A stretch of DNA of 64,000 nucleotides from Hydrogenovibrio thermophilus (GCF_004028275.1 NZ_CP035033.1:2538501-2602500); one strand, 5' to 3'; positions 49,526 to 58,236 are shown, counted from the stretch's first letter. A program made the numbers and translations. The notes: a model not told the origin generated them from the letters alone.

Positions 49526-50272
49526 ATGACCGTTTCTTCATTCAACTCGGTGGTGCCGACGACCTCGGTAACCGCTACTGCTTCAAAAGACATTGCCACT
49601 TATTCAGACAACTCGGTTGCTCAGACGAACCCGAACGATTCCGTTCAACTCTCGCCGGAAGCCATACAGGCGCAACGCCAAGAGAAATATGCTTTAAAAA
49701 CCGACCCGATGGAATTTTATAACGATTGGCTGAACACCAGTCCGCGTTATTTAAAATTGGAAGGCGAGAAACCCTATGAAAAGCTGTTGCCAGAAACTCA
49801 AGCCTATGTTGACCAATTACATGAACGGTTAAAAAACGCTCAATCGCCTTCAGAGCGGCGGGATATTGAAGCTTATATTTCCGGCGCATCTAGCTTTGGC
49901 GATAAAGAAATGGTTCAAAGCGACCATGATTTGGAAACACGTTGGAAAGTGGAAGGCGTGGCCATGAATATGCAGCTGGCACATTTAGCCATTCATAACG
50001 AAGAAATCGCGGTGCCGGAGGGTTTCGAAAAACCGGATATTTCTGACCGCTATAACATCCTGACTCGTGAAGATATTATACGCGGCAATGAAAAAATCGG
50101 CATTTCCAGAGAGCAGACGCTCGCTAATTTTGCCGAAATCGATCGACAAAATCGTCAAAACCTGGAAGATTTTTACTATGGCTGGATGAATGGCACCCGA
50201 ACGTTGGACGATGCGTTTTTGACCAGGCCTGAAGATCAATGGGACGGCCCGACCACTTACATAAACAATTAG
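49526..50272 (+). CDS. Hypothetical protein, unknown function
   Basis: 248-residue hydrophilic protein. The N-terminal 45 residues are Ser/Thr/Val-rich and disordered-looking (MTVSSFNSVVPTTSVTATAS), followed by DSVQLSPEAIQAQRQEKYAL, which resembles short segments in small motility-associated proteins, but I do not assign a family. The rest is helical and acidic (YVDQLHERLKNAQSPSERRD; RQNRQNLEDFYYGWMNGTRT). No signal peptide or membrane helix. Ribosome site GGAGAA upstream. It sits between murI and the murI remnant; a 9-of-10 match to the CCAGGCCTGG palindrome falls in its last codons (50223-50232). Confidence 0.7.
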   Translation: MTVSSFNSVVPTTSVTATASKDIATYSDNSVAQTNPNDSVQLSPEAIQAQRQEKYALKTDPMEFYNDWLNTSPRYLKLEGEKPYEKLLPETQAYVDQLHERLKNAQSPSERRDIEAYISGASSFGDKEMVQSDHDLETRWKVEGVAMNMQLAHLAIHNEEIAVPEGFEKPDISDRYNILTREDIIRGNEKIGISREQTLANFAEIDRQNRQNLEDFYYGWMNGTRTLDDAFLTRPEDQWDGPTTYINN

Positions 50273-50390
50273 AAATCGATGGGTAAATCGATGTTAAGAC
50301 TCGGTTTATCTTGTCGGCTGACGCTCATTAAAACCAGTGAGTTTCCAGAAACAAAAGGCCAGACCTGACCCTAGTGTTTACAGCTTTATC

Positions 50391-50402
50391 GCCAGGCCTG
50401 GC
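50391..50402. repeat. CCAGGCCTGG dispersed palindrome, copy 10
   Basis: Core 50392-50401 extended by one pair to GCCAGGCCTGGC, 119 bases past the stop of the hypothetical gene and upstream of the murI remnant. Confidence 0.9.
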
Positions 50403-50531
50403 TGAAATCAGTGTAATTGATTCATATTAACGTCAATGCTATCTGCTCGAGTCAAATGCCTTCGGATGCCGTTAAAAATACTTTCTGAAAGCTCAGGCGA
50501 CAAAGCATTCGCATGAATAAACGTTCGGTAA

Positions 50532-50708
50532 ATCAAAGCCGCTAGCCGTCTAGAAGCCGAAAACCTGCTCGCCCAACCGGCTGAGCCAACCACACAAGCG
50601 GCTTCCGCCGAATTCTGGAGCAACAGCGACTTACCGCTGTTCCAAAAGCAAGTCGCCGCGCTCTGGGGGCCCGAGAGCCAGCACGACATCCAAATCAAAT
50701 CCTTCTAA
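50532..50708 (+). pseudogene. Remnant of a second murI 3' end
   Basis: About 58 codons with no start, with an in-frame stop (TAA, 50529-50531) immediately upstream, ending at a stop at 50706-50708. The translation (AASRLEAENLLAQ; SAEFWSNSDLPLFQKQVAAL; WGPESQHDIQIKSF) aligns with the C-terminus of the intact MurI (EVARRLQTAGRLN; TFYTNSNLNTFQKQIAHLWG; ENASVKGF). It is diverged rather than a fresh duplication. Suggests an insertion or recombination event at the murI 3' end that displaced the older end. Confidence 0.8.
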
Positions 50709-50873
50709 CCAGCCCTTCAAACGTCGCAAAGCCTGACAAAACGTTTGAAATGGCGTCTTGCCCTTGAAACTCGCAACCTGTTTCCATACTCTAAACATTC
50801 GATCGGGATCACCTGATGCATTTATCCTCCGATTTATTTCTCCCTAAGGAACCTAAATAACAAGGAGTTTACG

Positions 50874-51113
50874 ATGAAAAAATCCATCACACTGATGCTG
50901 GCCTCTCTGGCCGGAACCGCGTTTATCAGCACCGGCGCCATGGCCGCCAAAGGGTCAGACAAAGACCCGTACACCGCGTCCATGCAAAGCTATGCCAAAG
51001 AAAACCCGGCCTTATCCCAATCCCTCAAGGCCTATCAGCAAGAACTCAAAAAAGTCATGAAAAAGCACCCGGAGTTGGACGAAGGGGCCTCCAAGTCAGA
51101 GAATGGCGAATAA
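50874..51113 (+). CDS. Small exported protein
   Basis: 79 residues with a clean signal peptide (MKKSITLMLASLAGTAFIST, cleavage after GAMA). The mature part of about 55 residues is charged and helical (DPYTASMQSYAKENPALSQS; YQQELKKVMKKHPELDEG). No cysteine or known motif. Strong ribosome site ACAAGGAG. Likely a periplasmic protein; function unknown. A terminator follows directly. Confidence 0.78.
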   Translation: MKKSITLMLASLAGTAFISTGAMAAKGSDKDPYTASMQSYAKENPALSQSLKAYQQELKKVMKKHPELDEGASKSENGE

Positions 51114-51122
51114 CGCCTTATG

Positions 51123-51152
51123 AAGCGGCGGTGCCAGCCAGCGCCGCTTTTG
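51123..51152 (+). terminator. Terminator after small exported protein
   Basis: 8-bp stem AAGCGGCG / CGCCGCTT with an 11-base loop, followed by a short T-run (TTTTG when overlapping the stem end), 10 bases after the stop. Confidence 0.65.
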
Positions 51153-51324
51153 TGAGACCGAATTTACCTGTCTTTCCCGCTCAATGACCAACTCAATAAC
51201 CAGTCCAATAACGCACCATCAAATCGATTCAAAATAAACAAAACCGTCGGGATGTCGATTTTCTTCAATCCTTTTGCCGCGCCCTTTTCTAACATGACTC
51301 CTGACACAACCACAGGAGGTCAAC

Positions 51325-51789
51325 ATGACAAAACGAATCGATTACGCCGCCATTTCACCGGAAGCGATTAAAATCCTGCACCAGCAGGAAGCTTACCTGC
51401 GCCACCAATTCCAACACAGCGACACCGTGCCCGTCTCCACTTGGGAATTGGTCAAACTGCGCGTCTCGCAAATCAACCAATGCGCGTTTTGCATCGACAT
51501 GCACAGCAAAGATGCCCTGTCGATGGGCGAAACCGCAGAACGCATTTACGGTCTCAGTGCCTGGCGGGATATGCCGATGTATTCCGACGCCGAATGCGTC
51601 GCTTTGGGCTGGGCGGAACGAGTCACCTCGGGCCAGACGATTGATGAGGAAACCTACCAACACGCCTTGGATGGTTTTGGTCCGCAAAGTCTGGTAGATT
51701 TGACCCTAGCGATCAACGCCATCAACAGTTGGAATCGCATTGTGAAAGTCTTCAAACCTGAGGTGGGACGCTATCAACCGCGAAAATAA
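51325..51789 (+). CDS. Carboxymuconolactone decarboxylase / AhpD-like protein
   Basis: 154 residues. The CMD-domain motif STWELVKLRVSQINQCAFCI with DMHSKDA carries the redox CxxC pair and the following His typical of AhpD-like alkylhydroperoxidase proteins. Likely a peroxide-linked redox enzyme; substrate unknown. Excellent ribosome site (ACAGGAGGT, 6 bases upstream). The AraC-family gene starts 11 bp after its stop, so the regulator probably controls or is co-expressed with it. Confidence 0.9.
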   Translation: MTKRIDYAAISPEAIKILHQQEAYLRHQFQHSDTVPVSTWELVKLRVSQINQCAFCIDMHSKDALSMGETAERIYGLSAWRDMPMYSDAECVALGWAERVTSGQTIDEETYQHALDGFGPQSLVDLTLAINAINSWNRIVKVFKPEVGRYQPRK

Positions 51790-51799
51790 CCTTCATCGT

Positions 51800-52564
51800 T
51801 TGCAGGACGGCACCTTTTCCCTGCGGTTATTCAAACCGCAGGGAAAGCTGTCGCCTTATGTGCAAGCCATCTGGTCGCTGACGATTTCCAAAACCAACCG
51901 TTCCGACCTGACAAAATGGTTGCAGGTGGACGCCTGCAGCGGCATTTTGTTCAACCTCACCGAAGCGGTGTATCTGGACGACCACTTCTACTCGGAAAAA
52001 GTCATCTTACTGCCCGTCGAAAAACACGCCCACTCCATGACCTGGCCGCCGGGTACGCAATTGAGCGGCATCCGTTTTCACCCCGGCATCAGTTTCGGCG
52101 TCTTCAACGAACATTACGAACAACCTTTCGCCCTGCAAGACTCGGAACTGCCCGCCAATTTACACCAACTCACCCGCCGCATGACCGACTCGCCCAGCCA
52201 TTTCTCCCGGCTTATCCGCCTGTATCAATGGCTCGACAAAGACCTGCCCTTTTCCGACAAAATCGCCCCGGCCTGGCGGCCGGTATTGAACTGGATGCGC
52301 CAATCCGAAAACCCGGCCGACTTGCCCATCGGGCAACGCCAAATCGAACGGCAATTCCGCCAACTGCTCGGCATGACACCCAAACAATTCCAGCGCATCA
52401 AACGCATTCAAAGCACCCAGAAAACCTTAAAACAAAACCCCGACATCGACCTGGCCGAACTCGCCCTAATGCACGGCTTCGCCGACCAAGCCCACATGAC
52501 ACGGGAATTCAAACAGATTGCCCGAATCACGCCGCAGAAATATCGGAAGATCATTACCCCATAA
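51800..52564 (+). CDS. AraC-family transcriptional regulator
   Basis: 254 residues. The N-terminal about 130 residues form a DUF6597-like sensing domain (YVQAIWSLTISKTN; PGTQLSGIRFHPGISFGVFN), and the C-terminal AraC helix-turn-helix pair is at about 165-250 (IERQFRQLLGMTPKQFQRIK; LAELALMHGFADQAHMTREF; ITPQKYRK). TTG at 51800 is taken as start; no ATG or ribosome site precedes it, and the frame is open upstream only to 51761, so translation is probably coupled to the CMD gene. Confidence 0.88.
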   Translation: MQDGTFSLRLFKPQGKLSPYVQAIWSLTISKTNRSDLTKWLQVDACSGILFNLTEAVYLDDHFYSEKVILLPVEKHAHSMTWPPGTQLSGIRFHPGISFGVFNEHYEQPFALQDSELPANLHQLTRRMTDSPSHFSRLIRLYQWLDKDLPFSDKIAPAWRPVLNWMRQSENPADLPIGQRQIERQFRQLLGMTPKQFQRIKRIQSTQKTLKQNPDIDLAELALMHGFADQAHMTREFKQIARITPQKYRKIITP

Positions 52565-52666
52565 AAATCTAATTAAAACAATAAATTACAAAATATTTGG
52601 CTATACTTATCATAAAATTTCTGTCGATCAACAATAGGATATGAGGTTAAATAAAACTTAAAAGAT

Positions 52667-53806
52667 ATGGAGGGAAGGCCATTGGAGCAAGATTTACAAA
52701 CATTTTTAAAGGAAAGTTATCTAACGGAAGATGAGTGGAAAAATTCAAACTTTGAATGGGAGGAATTAAAAAAAATTGGAACCCACCATCAAAATAATTT
52801 TTCAAACTTAAGTGACGTTGCAGAATTTGTTGCGAAAACATTGCAATCCTGTCCAGAAGTCCATTCTGTAAGATGGAGAATCAAAGACACAAATCATCTC
52901 ATGGCTAAACTGGTCAGAAAAAGAGTTGAAAAAAATGAAAAATATACTGACCTTTCTATAGAAAACTACACAGAAAAAGTTACAGATTTAGTGGGAATAA
53001 GGGTTCTTCACCTGTTCAAAAATGAATGGGAAACGATAGATGGTTTCATACGAAATAGATGGGAAACTGTCGAACCTGTCGTTGCTTATATTCGCGAAGG
53101 AGATGACAGAGAACCTTACGAAAATAAAAATTGTGAAATTGAAGATCACCCTGTAGGTTATCGGTCAATTCATTACATTGTAGGAGCTTCGCCAACTAAA
53201 GAGAAAGTAGTCTCTGAAATTCAAGTTAGAACACTATTTGAAGAAGGCTGGAGTGAAATTGATCACCGGGTAAGGTATCCAAAATTTTCTGATAATAGGG
53301 TATTAAGCTATTATTTAAAAGTCTTCAATCGTATGGCTGGTAGTGCTGATGAGATGGGGTCTTTTGTCAATGAGTTAACAAACAATATTAAAACTTATGA
53401 ACAAGAGTTGTCTAAAGTTAGAGTTGAAAATAAGAAACACCTTGAAAAGATAGATTCATTAATTAATGAATTGGAAAGCGAAAAAGATATTTCAGATAAT
53501 ATGAAATCCAAATTAAATTCCATGAGTAAAGAACTTAATAAGTTAAAGCCAAAGAACCATGGGAATTTTGGATTATCGAAAGAGAGGTCCGAAAACCAGA
53601 CAGAAAAACCAACAAACAGTGGAAATTTTGGTTTAGCGGATTATGCAGACATGGTAGGTCATTTAACGGATTATTCAAATATGGTAGACCCCCTAACTAA
53701 AAGTTTGACAGATTATTACATTAACAATCCACCATCGTGGCTAGGTCTAACAAGAGAAGAAATGGCTATGTATGATCTAAAGCAAAATGATGACAAAAAA
53801 AAATAA
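52667..53806 (+). CDS. RelA/SpoT-domain alarmone synthetase-like protein
   Basis: 379 residues in markedly AT-rich DNA unlike its neighbours. Residues about 60-225 carry the (p)ppGpp synthetase fold: VRWRIKDTNHLMAKLVRKR (ATP-site basic residues), VTDLVGIRVLHLF (metal Asp), HPVGYRSIHYIVGA (G-loop Tyr), EIQVRTLFEEGWSEIDHRVR (metal Glu). There is no HD hydrolase or TGS domain. Residues 240-300 form a coiled coil, and the tail holds two GNFGL repeats and YADMVGHLTDYSNMVDPLTK. ATG 52667 lacks a ribosome site; in-frame TTG 52682 has GGAGGGAAGG before it and may be the true start. Could be a small alarmone synthetase, a toxSAS toxin or a defence protein. Confidence 0.8.
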   Translation: MEGRPLEQDLQTFLKESYLTEDEWKNSNFEWEELKKIGTHHQNNFSNLSDVAEFVAKTLQSCPEVHSVRWRIKDTNHLMAKLVRKRVEKNEKYTDLSIENYTEKVTDLVGIRVLHLFKNEWETIDGFIRNRWETVEPVVAYIREGDDREPYENKNCEIEDHPVGYRSIHYIVGASPTKEKVVSEIQVRTLFEEGWSEIDHRVRYPKFSDNRVLSYYLKVFNRMAGSADEMGSFVNELTNNIKTYEQELSKVRVENKKHLEKIDSLINELESEKDISDNMKSKLNSMSKELNKLKPKNHGNFGLSKERSENQTEKPTNSGNFGLADYADMVGHLTDYSNMVDPLTKSLTDYYINNPPSWLGLTREEMAMYDLKQNDDKKK

Positions 53807-53816
53807 TTCATTAATA

Positions 53817-53842
53817 AAAAACCACCAGGCCTGGTGGTTTTT
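53817..53842. terminator. 26-bp perfect palindrome terminator with CCAGGCCTGG copy 11
   Basis: Core at 53825-53834, arms of 13 bases (AAAAACCACCAGG and its complement) giving A-run and T-run flanks on both strands: a bidirectional terminator between the convergent RelA/SpoT-like gene and metE. Confidence 0.9.
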
Positions 53843-53874
53843 ATATGATTTAAGAAAGGTTAATTAAAAGCCAA

Positions 53875-56250
53875 TTAAGCACTTTTCATCTGCGCTTCAA
53901 ACTGTTTTCTTAACACCTTGGCGGCTTCGACCATATTCGTCAGTGCCGGTTCGGTTTCTTGCCAGCCCCTTGTTTTCAAACCGCAGTCCGGGTTCACCCA
54001 CAGGCGTTCCGCCGGGATGTTTTCCGCTGCCTTTTGAATCAAGTCCACCATTTGCTCCACGGTCGGAATGTTCGGCGAATGAATGTCGTACACGCCCGGC
54101 CCGATTTCGTTCGGGTATTGGAAATCCACAAAGGCATCCAGCAATTTCATCTGCGATTTGGAAGTTTCGATGGTGATGACATCGGCATCCATTTTCGCCA
54201 CCGCTTCGATAATGTCGTTGAACTCGGAATAACACATATGGGTGTGAATCTGGGTGTCGTTCTGCACGCCGGAAGTGGTCATGCGGAAACTGTTCACCGC
54301 CCAACGCAGATAAGCCACCCAATCCGATTTTTTCAACGGCAAACCTTCACGCAACGCCGCTTCGTCGATTTGAATCATGTGGATGCCGGCGGTTTCCAAA
54401 TCCAACACTTCGTCGCGCAAGGCTAAGGCAATCTGGTTACAGGTGGCTTCGCGGGTTTGATCGTTACGCACGAACGACCATTGCAACACGGTGACTGCGC
54501 CGGTGAGCATGCCTTTCATGGTTTTGTCGGTTTGACTTTGCGCGTATTGCGACCAGAAAACCGTCATCGGTTTCGGGCGCGAAACGTCCCCGAAAATAAT
54601 CGGCGGTTTCACGCAACGCGAACCATAAGATTGCACCCAACCGAATTGGGTAAAGGCGAAACCGTCCAACTGTTCACCGAAGTATTCCACCATGTCATTA
54701 CGTTCCGGCTCACCGTGCACGAAAACGTCGATGCCGATGCGTTCCTGACGTTCACACACATCGCGGATTTCCGCCTGCATGGCGTCGATGTATTGCGCTT
54801 CGGACATCTCGCCTTTTTTGAATTTCAGACGGGTTTGGCGAATGGCCTGCGTTTGCGGGAAGGAACCGATGGTCGTGGTCGGGAACAATGGCAAATCGAA
54901 CTTGGGCTTCTGAACGGCGGCACGCTCGGCATAAGGCGCGGCGCGATCCAAGGCAACCTGATCCAATTTAGCGATTCGCGCTTGCACGTCGGCATTGTGA
55001 ATCAGTTTGGACTGTTGCTTATCGGCAATGGCTTGAGCGTTCGCGGCCAACGCTTTTTCACCGACCTGACCGTTTAAGGCGTCCGCCAGCAGTTTGATTT
55101 CCGCCAGTTTTTGTTTGGCGAAGGCGAGGTAGTTTTTCAGTTCCGAATTAAGTTTTTCTTCCACCTCCAGATTGACCGGCACGTGCAATAACGAACAGCT
55201 TGGCGCCACCCACAGGTTATCGCCGAATTTGGCTTTGGCGTCCTGAAGTTGGGCAATCGCGTCGGTGACATCGGTTTTCCAGATATTGCGCCCGTCCACC
55301 AAACCGATGGACAGCACTTTATCGGCTGGGTATTGCGCGACGACGTCGTTTAACTGTTTCGCGCCGCGTAAGCCGTCGTAATGCAATCCGGCCACCGGCA
55401 AGTCGCACGCCAGCGAGAGGTTATCGCCCAGCGTTTCAAAGTAGGTCGCCAACAGCAATTTAAGCGGCGCTTGACTCGACGGCTGTTTCGACGACTGACT
55501 CAAAGCGTCATAGGCTTGTTGGAACGCCTGTTGCCATTCGTCGGCCAGTTCCAGCACCAGAATCGGCTCGTCGATTTGCACCCATTCAATGCCTTGGTCG
55601 GCCAGGCGTTGCAAGATTTCGCTATACACCGCCAGCAATTCCGGCAAGCGGCTCAGCTTCGGAATCGCCGTGCCTTTGTTTTCGGCCAGATACAAATAGG
55701 TGATCGGTCCAACCAACACCGGTTTGACGTTTTTCGCCAGGCCTGCCACTTCAACGGCTTCCGCCACTTCGTCAAACAAACGCGTGTCGGTCAAGGCAAA
55801 GGCGGTATCGTCTTCCAGTTCCGGCACAATGTAATGGTAATTGGTGTCGAACCATTTTTTCATCGCCCCGGCGTAATCCGCTTTAGATGTTTGTTCCGAA
55901 TGTTCATGACCGGCATGCCCGGCGCAACACGCCGCCGCGTCATCGGACGGTGCGCGGCCACGCGCCATGCGAAACGCCACCTCCAAATCATAGTGTTCTT
56001 GACGGAAGCGTTTTGGAATCACGCCCAGCAAGGTGCTCATGTTCAGGAACTGGTCGTAATAAGCGAAATCGTTGGCGGGCAACAAGTCCACACCTGCGTC
56101 CAACTGGGTTTGCCAGTTTCGACGGCGAATGTCTTTTGCCACGGCGGCCAATTCGGCCTCGCTTTGCTCGCCTTTCCAGTAAGTTTCCAATGCGAATTTC
56201 AATTCCCGTTTATCGCCAATGCGCGGGTAGCCTAAATTATGGAGTGTCAT
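53875..56250 (-). CDS. metE: Cobalamin-independent methionine synthase with Cys/His-rich insert
   Basis: Transfers the methyl group of 5-methyltetrahydropteroyltriglutamate to homocysteine. 791 residues from ATG 56250 ([20 protein letters not shown]), which has AAAGGAA upstream. Zinc-site segments [12 protein letters not shown] and [12 protein letters not shown] are intact. Compared with E. coli MetE (753) there is an insert after GRAP near residue 100: [20 protein letters not shown], with two Cys and three His close together, possibly metal-binding. Divergent from metR; a strong hairpin sits in its leader. Confidence 0.97.
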   Translation of the reverse strand: MTLHNLGYPRIGDKRELKFALETYWKGEQSEAELAAVAKDIRRRNWQTQLDAGVDLLPANDFAYYDQFLNMSTLLGVIPKRFRQEHYDLEVAFRMARGRAPSDDAAACCAGHAGHEHSEQTSKADYAGAMKKWFDTNYHYIVPELEDDTAFALTDTRLFDEVAEAVEVAGLAKNVKPVLVGPITYLYLAENKGTAIPKLSRLPELLAVYSEILQRLADQGIEWVQIDEPILVLELADEWQQAFQQAYDALSQSSKQPSSQAPLKLLLATYFETLGDNLSLACDLPVAGLHYDGLRGAKQLNDVVAQYPADKVLSIGLVDGRNIWKTDVTDAIAQLQDAKAKFGDNLWVAPSCSLLHVPVNLEVEEKLNSELKNYLAFAKQKLAEIKLLADALNGQVGEKALAANAQAIADKQQSKLIHNADVQARIAKLDQVALDRAAPYAERAAVQKPKFDLPLFPTTTIGSFPQTQAIRQTRLKFKKGEMSEAQYIDAMQAEIRDVCERQERIGIDVFVHGEPERNDMVEYFGEQLDGFAFTQFGWVQSYGSRCVKPPIIFGDVSRPKPMTVFWSQYAQSQTDKTMKGMLTGAVTVLQWSFVRNDQTREATCNQIALALRDEVLDLETAGIHMIQIDEAALREGLPLKKSDWVAYLRWAVNSFRMTTSGVQNDTQIHTHMCYSEFNDIIEAVAKMDADVITIETSKSQMKLLDAFVDFQYPNEIGPGVYDIHSPNIPTVEQMVDLIQKAAENIPAERLWVNPDCGLKTRGWQETEPALTNMVEAAKVLRKQFEAQMKSA

Positions 56251-56269
56251 GATTGTTTCCTTTGAATTG

Positions 56270-56319
56270 GGGCACCTCGAACAACCCCAGTGAGATTCTG
56301 CGGGTTGTTCGAGGTGCCC
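56270..56319 (-). promoter_or_regulatory. Strong hairpin in metE leader
   Basis: Perfect 18-bp inverted repeat GGGCACCTCGAACAACCC (56270-56287) and its complement (56302-56319), with CAG/CTG pairing inside the 14-base loop. On the metE strand it ends 20 bases before the ATG, just ahead of the ribosome site. Not followed by a T-run in that direction; on the other strand it is followed by TTTGATTTC. Could control metE expression as RNA structure or DNA site. Confidence 0.65.
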
Positions 56320-56375
56320 TTTGATTTCTATTTGTACGAAAACAATGATAGAATCCTCAAAACATGAAAACAAAC

Positions 56376-56386
56376 GAATAATATTC
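56376..56386. promoter_or_regulatory. Candidate MetR operator
   Basis: GAATAATATTC, an 11-bp interrupted palindrome 25-35 bases before the metR start, in the metE-metR divergent gap. It resembles the TGAA-N5-TTCA dyad of MetR sites in having GAA/TTC halves at a similar spacing. Found by eye. Confidence 0.35.
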
Positions 56387-56410
56387 AGAAATATATGAGA
56401 ATTATTAATA

Positions 56411-57313
56411 ATGATTGACGTTCGCCACCTTAAGACCCTGCTGGCGCTGCAACAACACAACAGCGTCAGCCTGGCCGCGCAGACCTTGTGCATGACGCAA
56501 TCGGCGCTGTCGCATCAAATCAAACAACTGGAGCACAGTCTCGGTTTGAAGCTGTTCGAGCGCAAAAGCTCGCCGATTCGATTCACCCCCGCCGGCAAAA
56601 TGCTGCTGAAAACCGCTCAGGAAATCGTGCCCAAGCTGGAACAAACCGAGATGGCGCTGAAAAGTTTCGAGGCGGGCGAGCAAGGGCGTTTGTTCATCGG
56701 CGTGGAATGCCACACCTGTTTTGAATGGCTTCTGCCGGTGATGCGCAGTTATCAACAGGCCTGGCAGGGTGTGGACATGGACGTGGTCAATAGCTTGTCC
56801 GGCGCGGCGAACAATCAAGCGCTCTCCAACCTGCAACGCCAGAAGCTAGATTTGGTCATCACCTCCGACCCAATCGAATTGAGCGGTGTGATCTACAAGG
56901 AATTATTCAGTTACGAATCCGTTCTGGTAACCGCCGCCGGGCACCCGCTGGCGGAATCCGACTGGATTACCCCGCAGGATTTGAAACACGAAACCCTGAT
57001 TCATTATCCGGTTCCGAAAGAAAAGCTGGATGTGTTCAAACATTTTCTGATGCCAGCGGACATTTCACCGAACGAACGTTTATCGGAAATGACGTTGATG
57101 ATGCTGCAATTAGTGGAAAGCCGTAAAGGCGTGTGTGTTCTGCCAAAGTGGCTGCTGGCGACCTTGCCGGAATTCCAGCATTTACCGACCCTTCGGCTCG
57201 GCACGCAAGGTTTGTGGTCGAAGCTTTACGCCGCCATTCATGAAGATGCGGAAAACAAAGCCTACATCGGCGCATTTATCGACAGAATCAAACAGGAAAT
57301 GCAAAATACCTGA
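56411..57313 (+). CDS. metR: LysR-type regulator of methionine synthesis MetR
   Basis: 300 residues. N-terminal winged helix-turn-helix [20 protein letters not shown] with [20 protein letters not shown]; effector domain with the MetR pattern [32 protein letters not shown] and [16 protein letters not shown]. In E. coli MetR activates metE with homocysteine as co-activator; the divergent placement beside metE supports the same role here. No clear ribosome site upstream of ATG 56411. Confidence 0.95.
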   Translation: MIDVRHLKTLLALQQHNSVSLAAQTLCMTQSALSHQIKQLEHSLGLKLFERKSSPIRFTPAGKMLLKTAQEIVPKLEQTEMALKSFEAGEQGRLFIGVECHTCFEWLLPVMRSYQQAWQGVDMDVVNSLSGAANNQALSNLQRQKLDLVITSDPIELSGVIYKELFSYESVLVTAAGHPLAESDWITPQDLKHETLIHYPVPKEKLDVFKHFLMPADISPNERLSEMTLMMLQLVESRKGVCVLPKWLLATLPEFQHLPTLRLGTQGLWSKLYAAIHEDAENKAYIGAFIDRIKQEMQNT

Positions 57314-57324
57314 ATAGTAAGATT

Positions 57325-57338
57325 CACCAGGCCTGGTG
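57325..57338. repeat. CCAGGCCTGG dispersed palindrome, copy 12
   Basis: Core 57327-57336, extended to the 14-bp palindrome CACCAGGCCTGGTG, followed by GTTTT. It lies 14 bases after the metR stop and probably contributes to termination. Confidence 0.9.
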
Positions 57339-57389
57339 GTTTTCGGGAAACGGAAATTCAAAAAGGATTTGGATGAGGGGAATAAAAAG

Positions 57390-57408
57390 GAGGGCCTGGA
57401 CGGCCCTC
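57390..57408 (-). terminator. Second terminator behind EF-hand gene
   Basis: GAGGGCC / GGCCCTC stem with a 5-base loop, followed on the minus strand by CTTTTT. Backup to the terminator at 57445-57464. Confidence 0.75.
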
Positions 57409-57440
57409 AAACCCTGAGGAACTAACTAGAAGGAACTTTT

Positions 57441-57464
57441 AAAAGAGGCTTCAACCGAAGCCTC
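57441..57464 (-). terminator. Terminator behind EF-hand gene
   Basis: GAGGCTTC / GAAGCCTC stem with a 4-base loop (57445-57464), followed on the minus strand by TTTT, 35 bases past the EF-hand gene stop. Confidence 0.75.
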
Positions 57465-57498
57465 GAAAACTAAAACTTAGGAGATAAGAATGAATCGA

Positions 57499-57738
57499 TT
57501 ACTTCGTCAAATCGATCATTGAAAACTCTTTGTAGCTCAATTGGCCGTCTTGGTCGACATCCAACAAGCTCCACTGCGCTTGAACCTGGTCAGACGCTTT
57601 CGCTTCGTCTGCGCTCAGCGCGTCATTTTTGTCGGCGTTCAAATCAGACCAAAGTTGATCCACTTGCGATTCACCCATCGCAACGCCTGCCATACCGATA
57701 GAAGCCAAAAATGCTGTGATCAGTCTAAATTTTTTCAT
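57499..57738 (-). CDS. Small exported EF-hand protein
   Basis: 79 residues from ATG 57738 with an excellent ribosome site (AGGAG, 8 bases upstream); the frame is open to 57771 but those codons lack support. Signal peptide MKKFRLITAFLASIGMAGVA, cleavage near MGES. Two EF-hand calcium loops follow: DLNADKNDALSADE and DVDQDGQLSYKEF. Probably a periplasmic calcium-binding protein; partner unknown. Two terminators follow on the same strand. Confidence 0.88.
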   Translation of the reverse strand: MKKFRLITAFLASIGMAGVAMGESQVDQLWSDLNADKNDALSADEAKASDQVQAQWSLLDVDQDGQLSYKEFSMIDLTK

Positions 57739-57956
57739 TTGATTACTCCTTTTAAAAATTAAGTGAAACAATCAAAAGGCGACCGAATGAACTCCCCCAA
57801 TTCGACCGCATGATGATTGCTTTCGAGGTCTATACAGCATCGGCTATGCCAACTTTTAAAAATAAAATAACCTATTGATATAAAAGATATTTTTTAACTA
57901 AAAACCGTTTTTTTAAAACCCAGGCTTCAAATCGGCCGAAAACAGCGTTTTTTTGT

Positions 57957-58175
57957 ATGCATATCCCGACACTTTTCAGTTTGGAACATTCCGAATCCCC
58001 CGAAAAATACGCATTGTTCTGGCATGACAACCAGGCGCTAGGTCGTGTGAACCCTAAGTCCATGACATCTCAAGAAAAATTTTTTCGCTTAAAGGCCGCA
58101 TTATTTTTGAATGGCTTGAAAAACTGTTGCCGAATGGCGACACCTGATAAAGACGTTCCGGAATCGATAGATTGA
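57957..58175 (+). CDS. Doubtful small open frame
   Basis: 72 codons (MHIPTLFSLEHSESPEKYAL, then FWHDNQALGRVNPKS). Amino-acid composition is protein-like, with no internal oddities, but there is no ribosome site and no recognised family. It lies alone in a 500-bp gap. Confidence 0.25.
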   Translation: MHIPTLFSLEHSESPEKYALFWHDNQALGRVNPKSMTSQEKFFRLKAALFLNGLKNCCRMATPDKDVPESID

Positions 58176-58212
58176 ACTGAGCGATAATTCGCTGATTCGA
58201 CAGGTTTTTTGA

Positions 58213-58236
58213 TTCTGTCGCCGGACGGCGACAGAA
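58213..58236 (-). other. Strong stem-loop behind the glrR-like gene
   Basis: Perfect 10-bp stem TTCTGTCGCC / GGCGACAGAA with a 4-base loop, 6 bases past the glrR-like stop on the minus strand. No T-run follows (TCAAAAAACC), so it may protect the mRNA end or act as a factor-dependent terminator. Confidence 0.6.

Noticed and set aside
50408-50698. Open frame on the minus strand between the unknown gene and the small exported protein.
   Set aside because: It is antisense to the murI remnant, whose sense translation aligns with the MurI C-terminus.
56251-56410. Considered a SAM or cobalamin riboswitch in the metE leader.
   Set aside because: The region is one simple long hairpin without the conserved multi-helix cores of those riboswitches.
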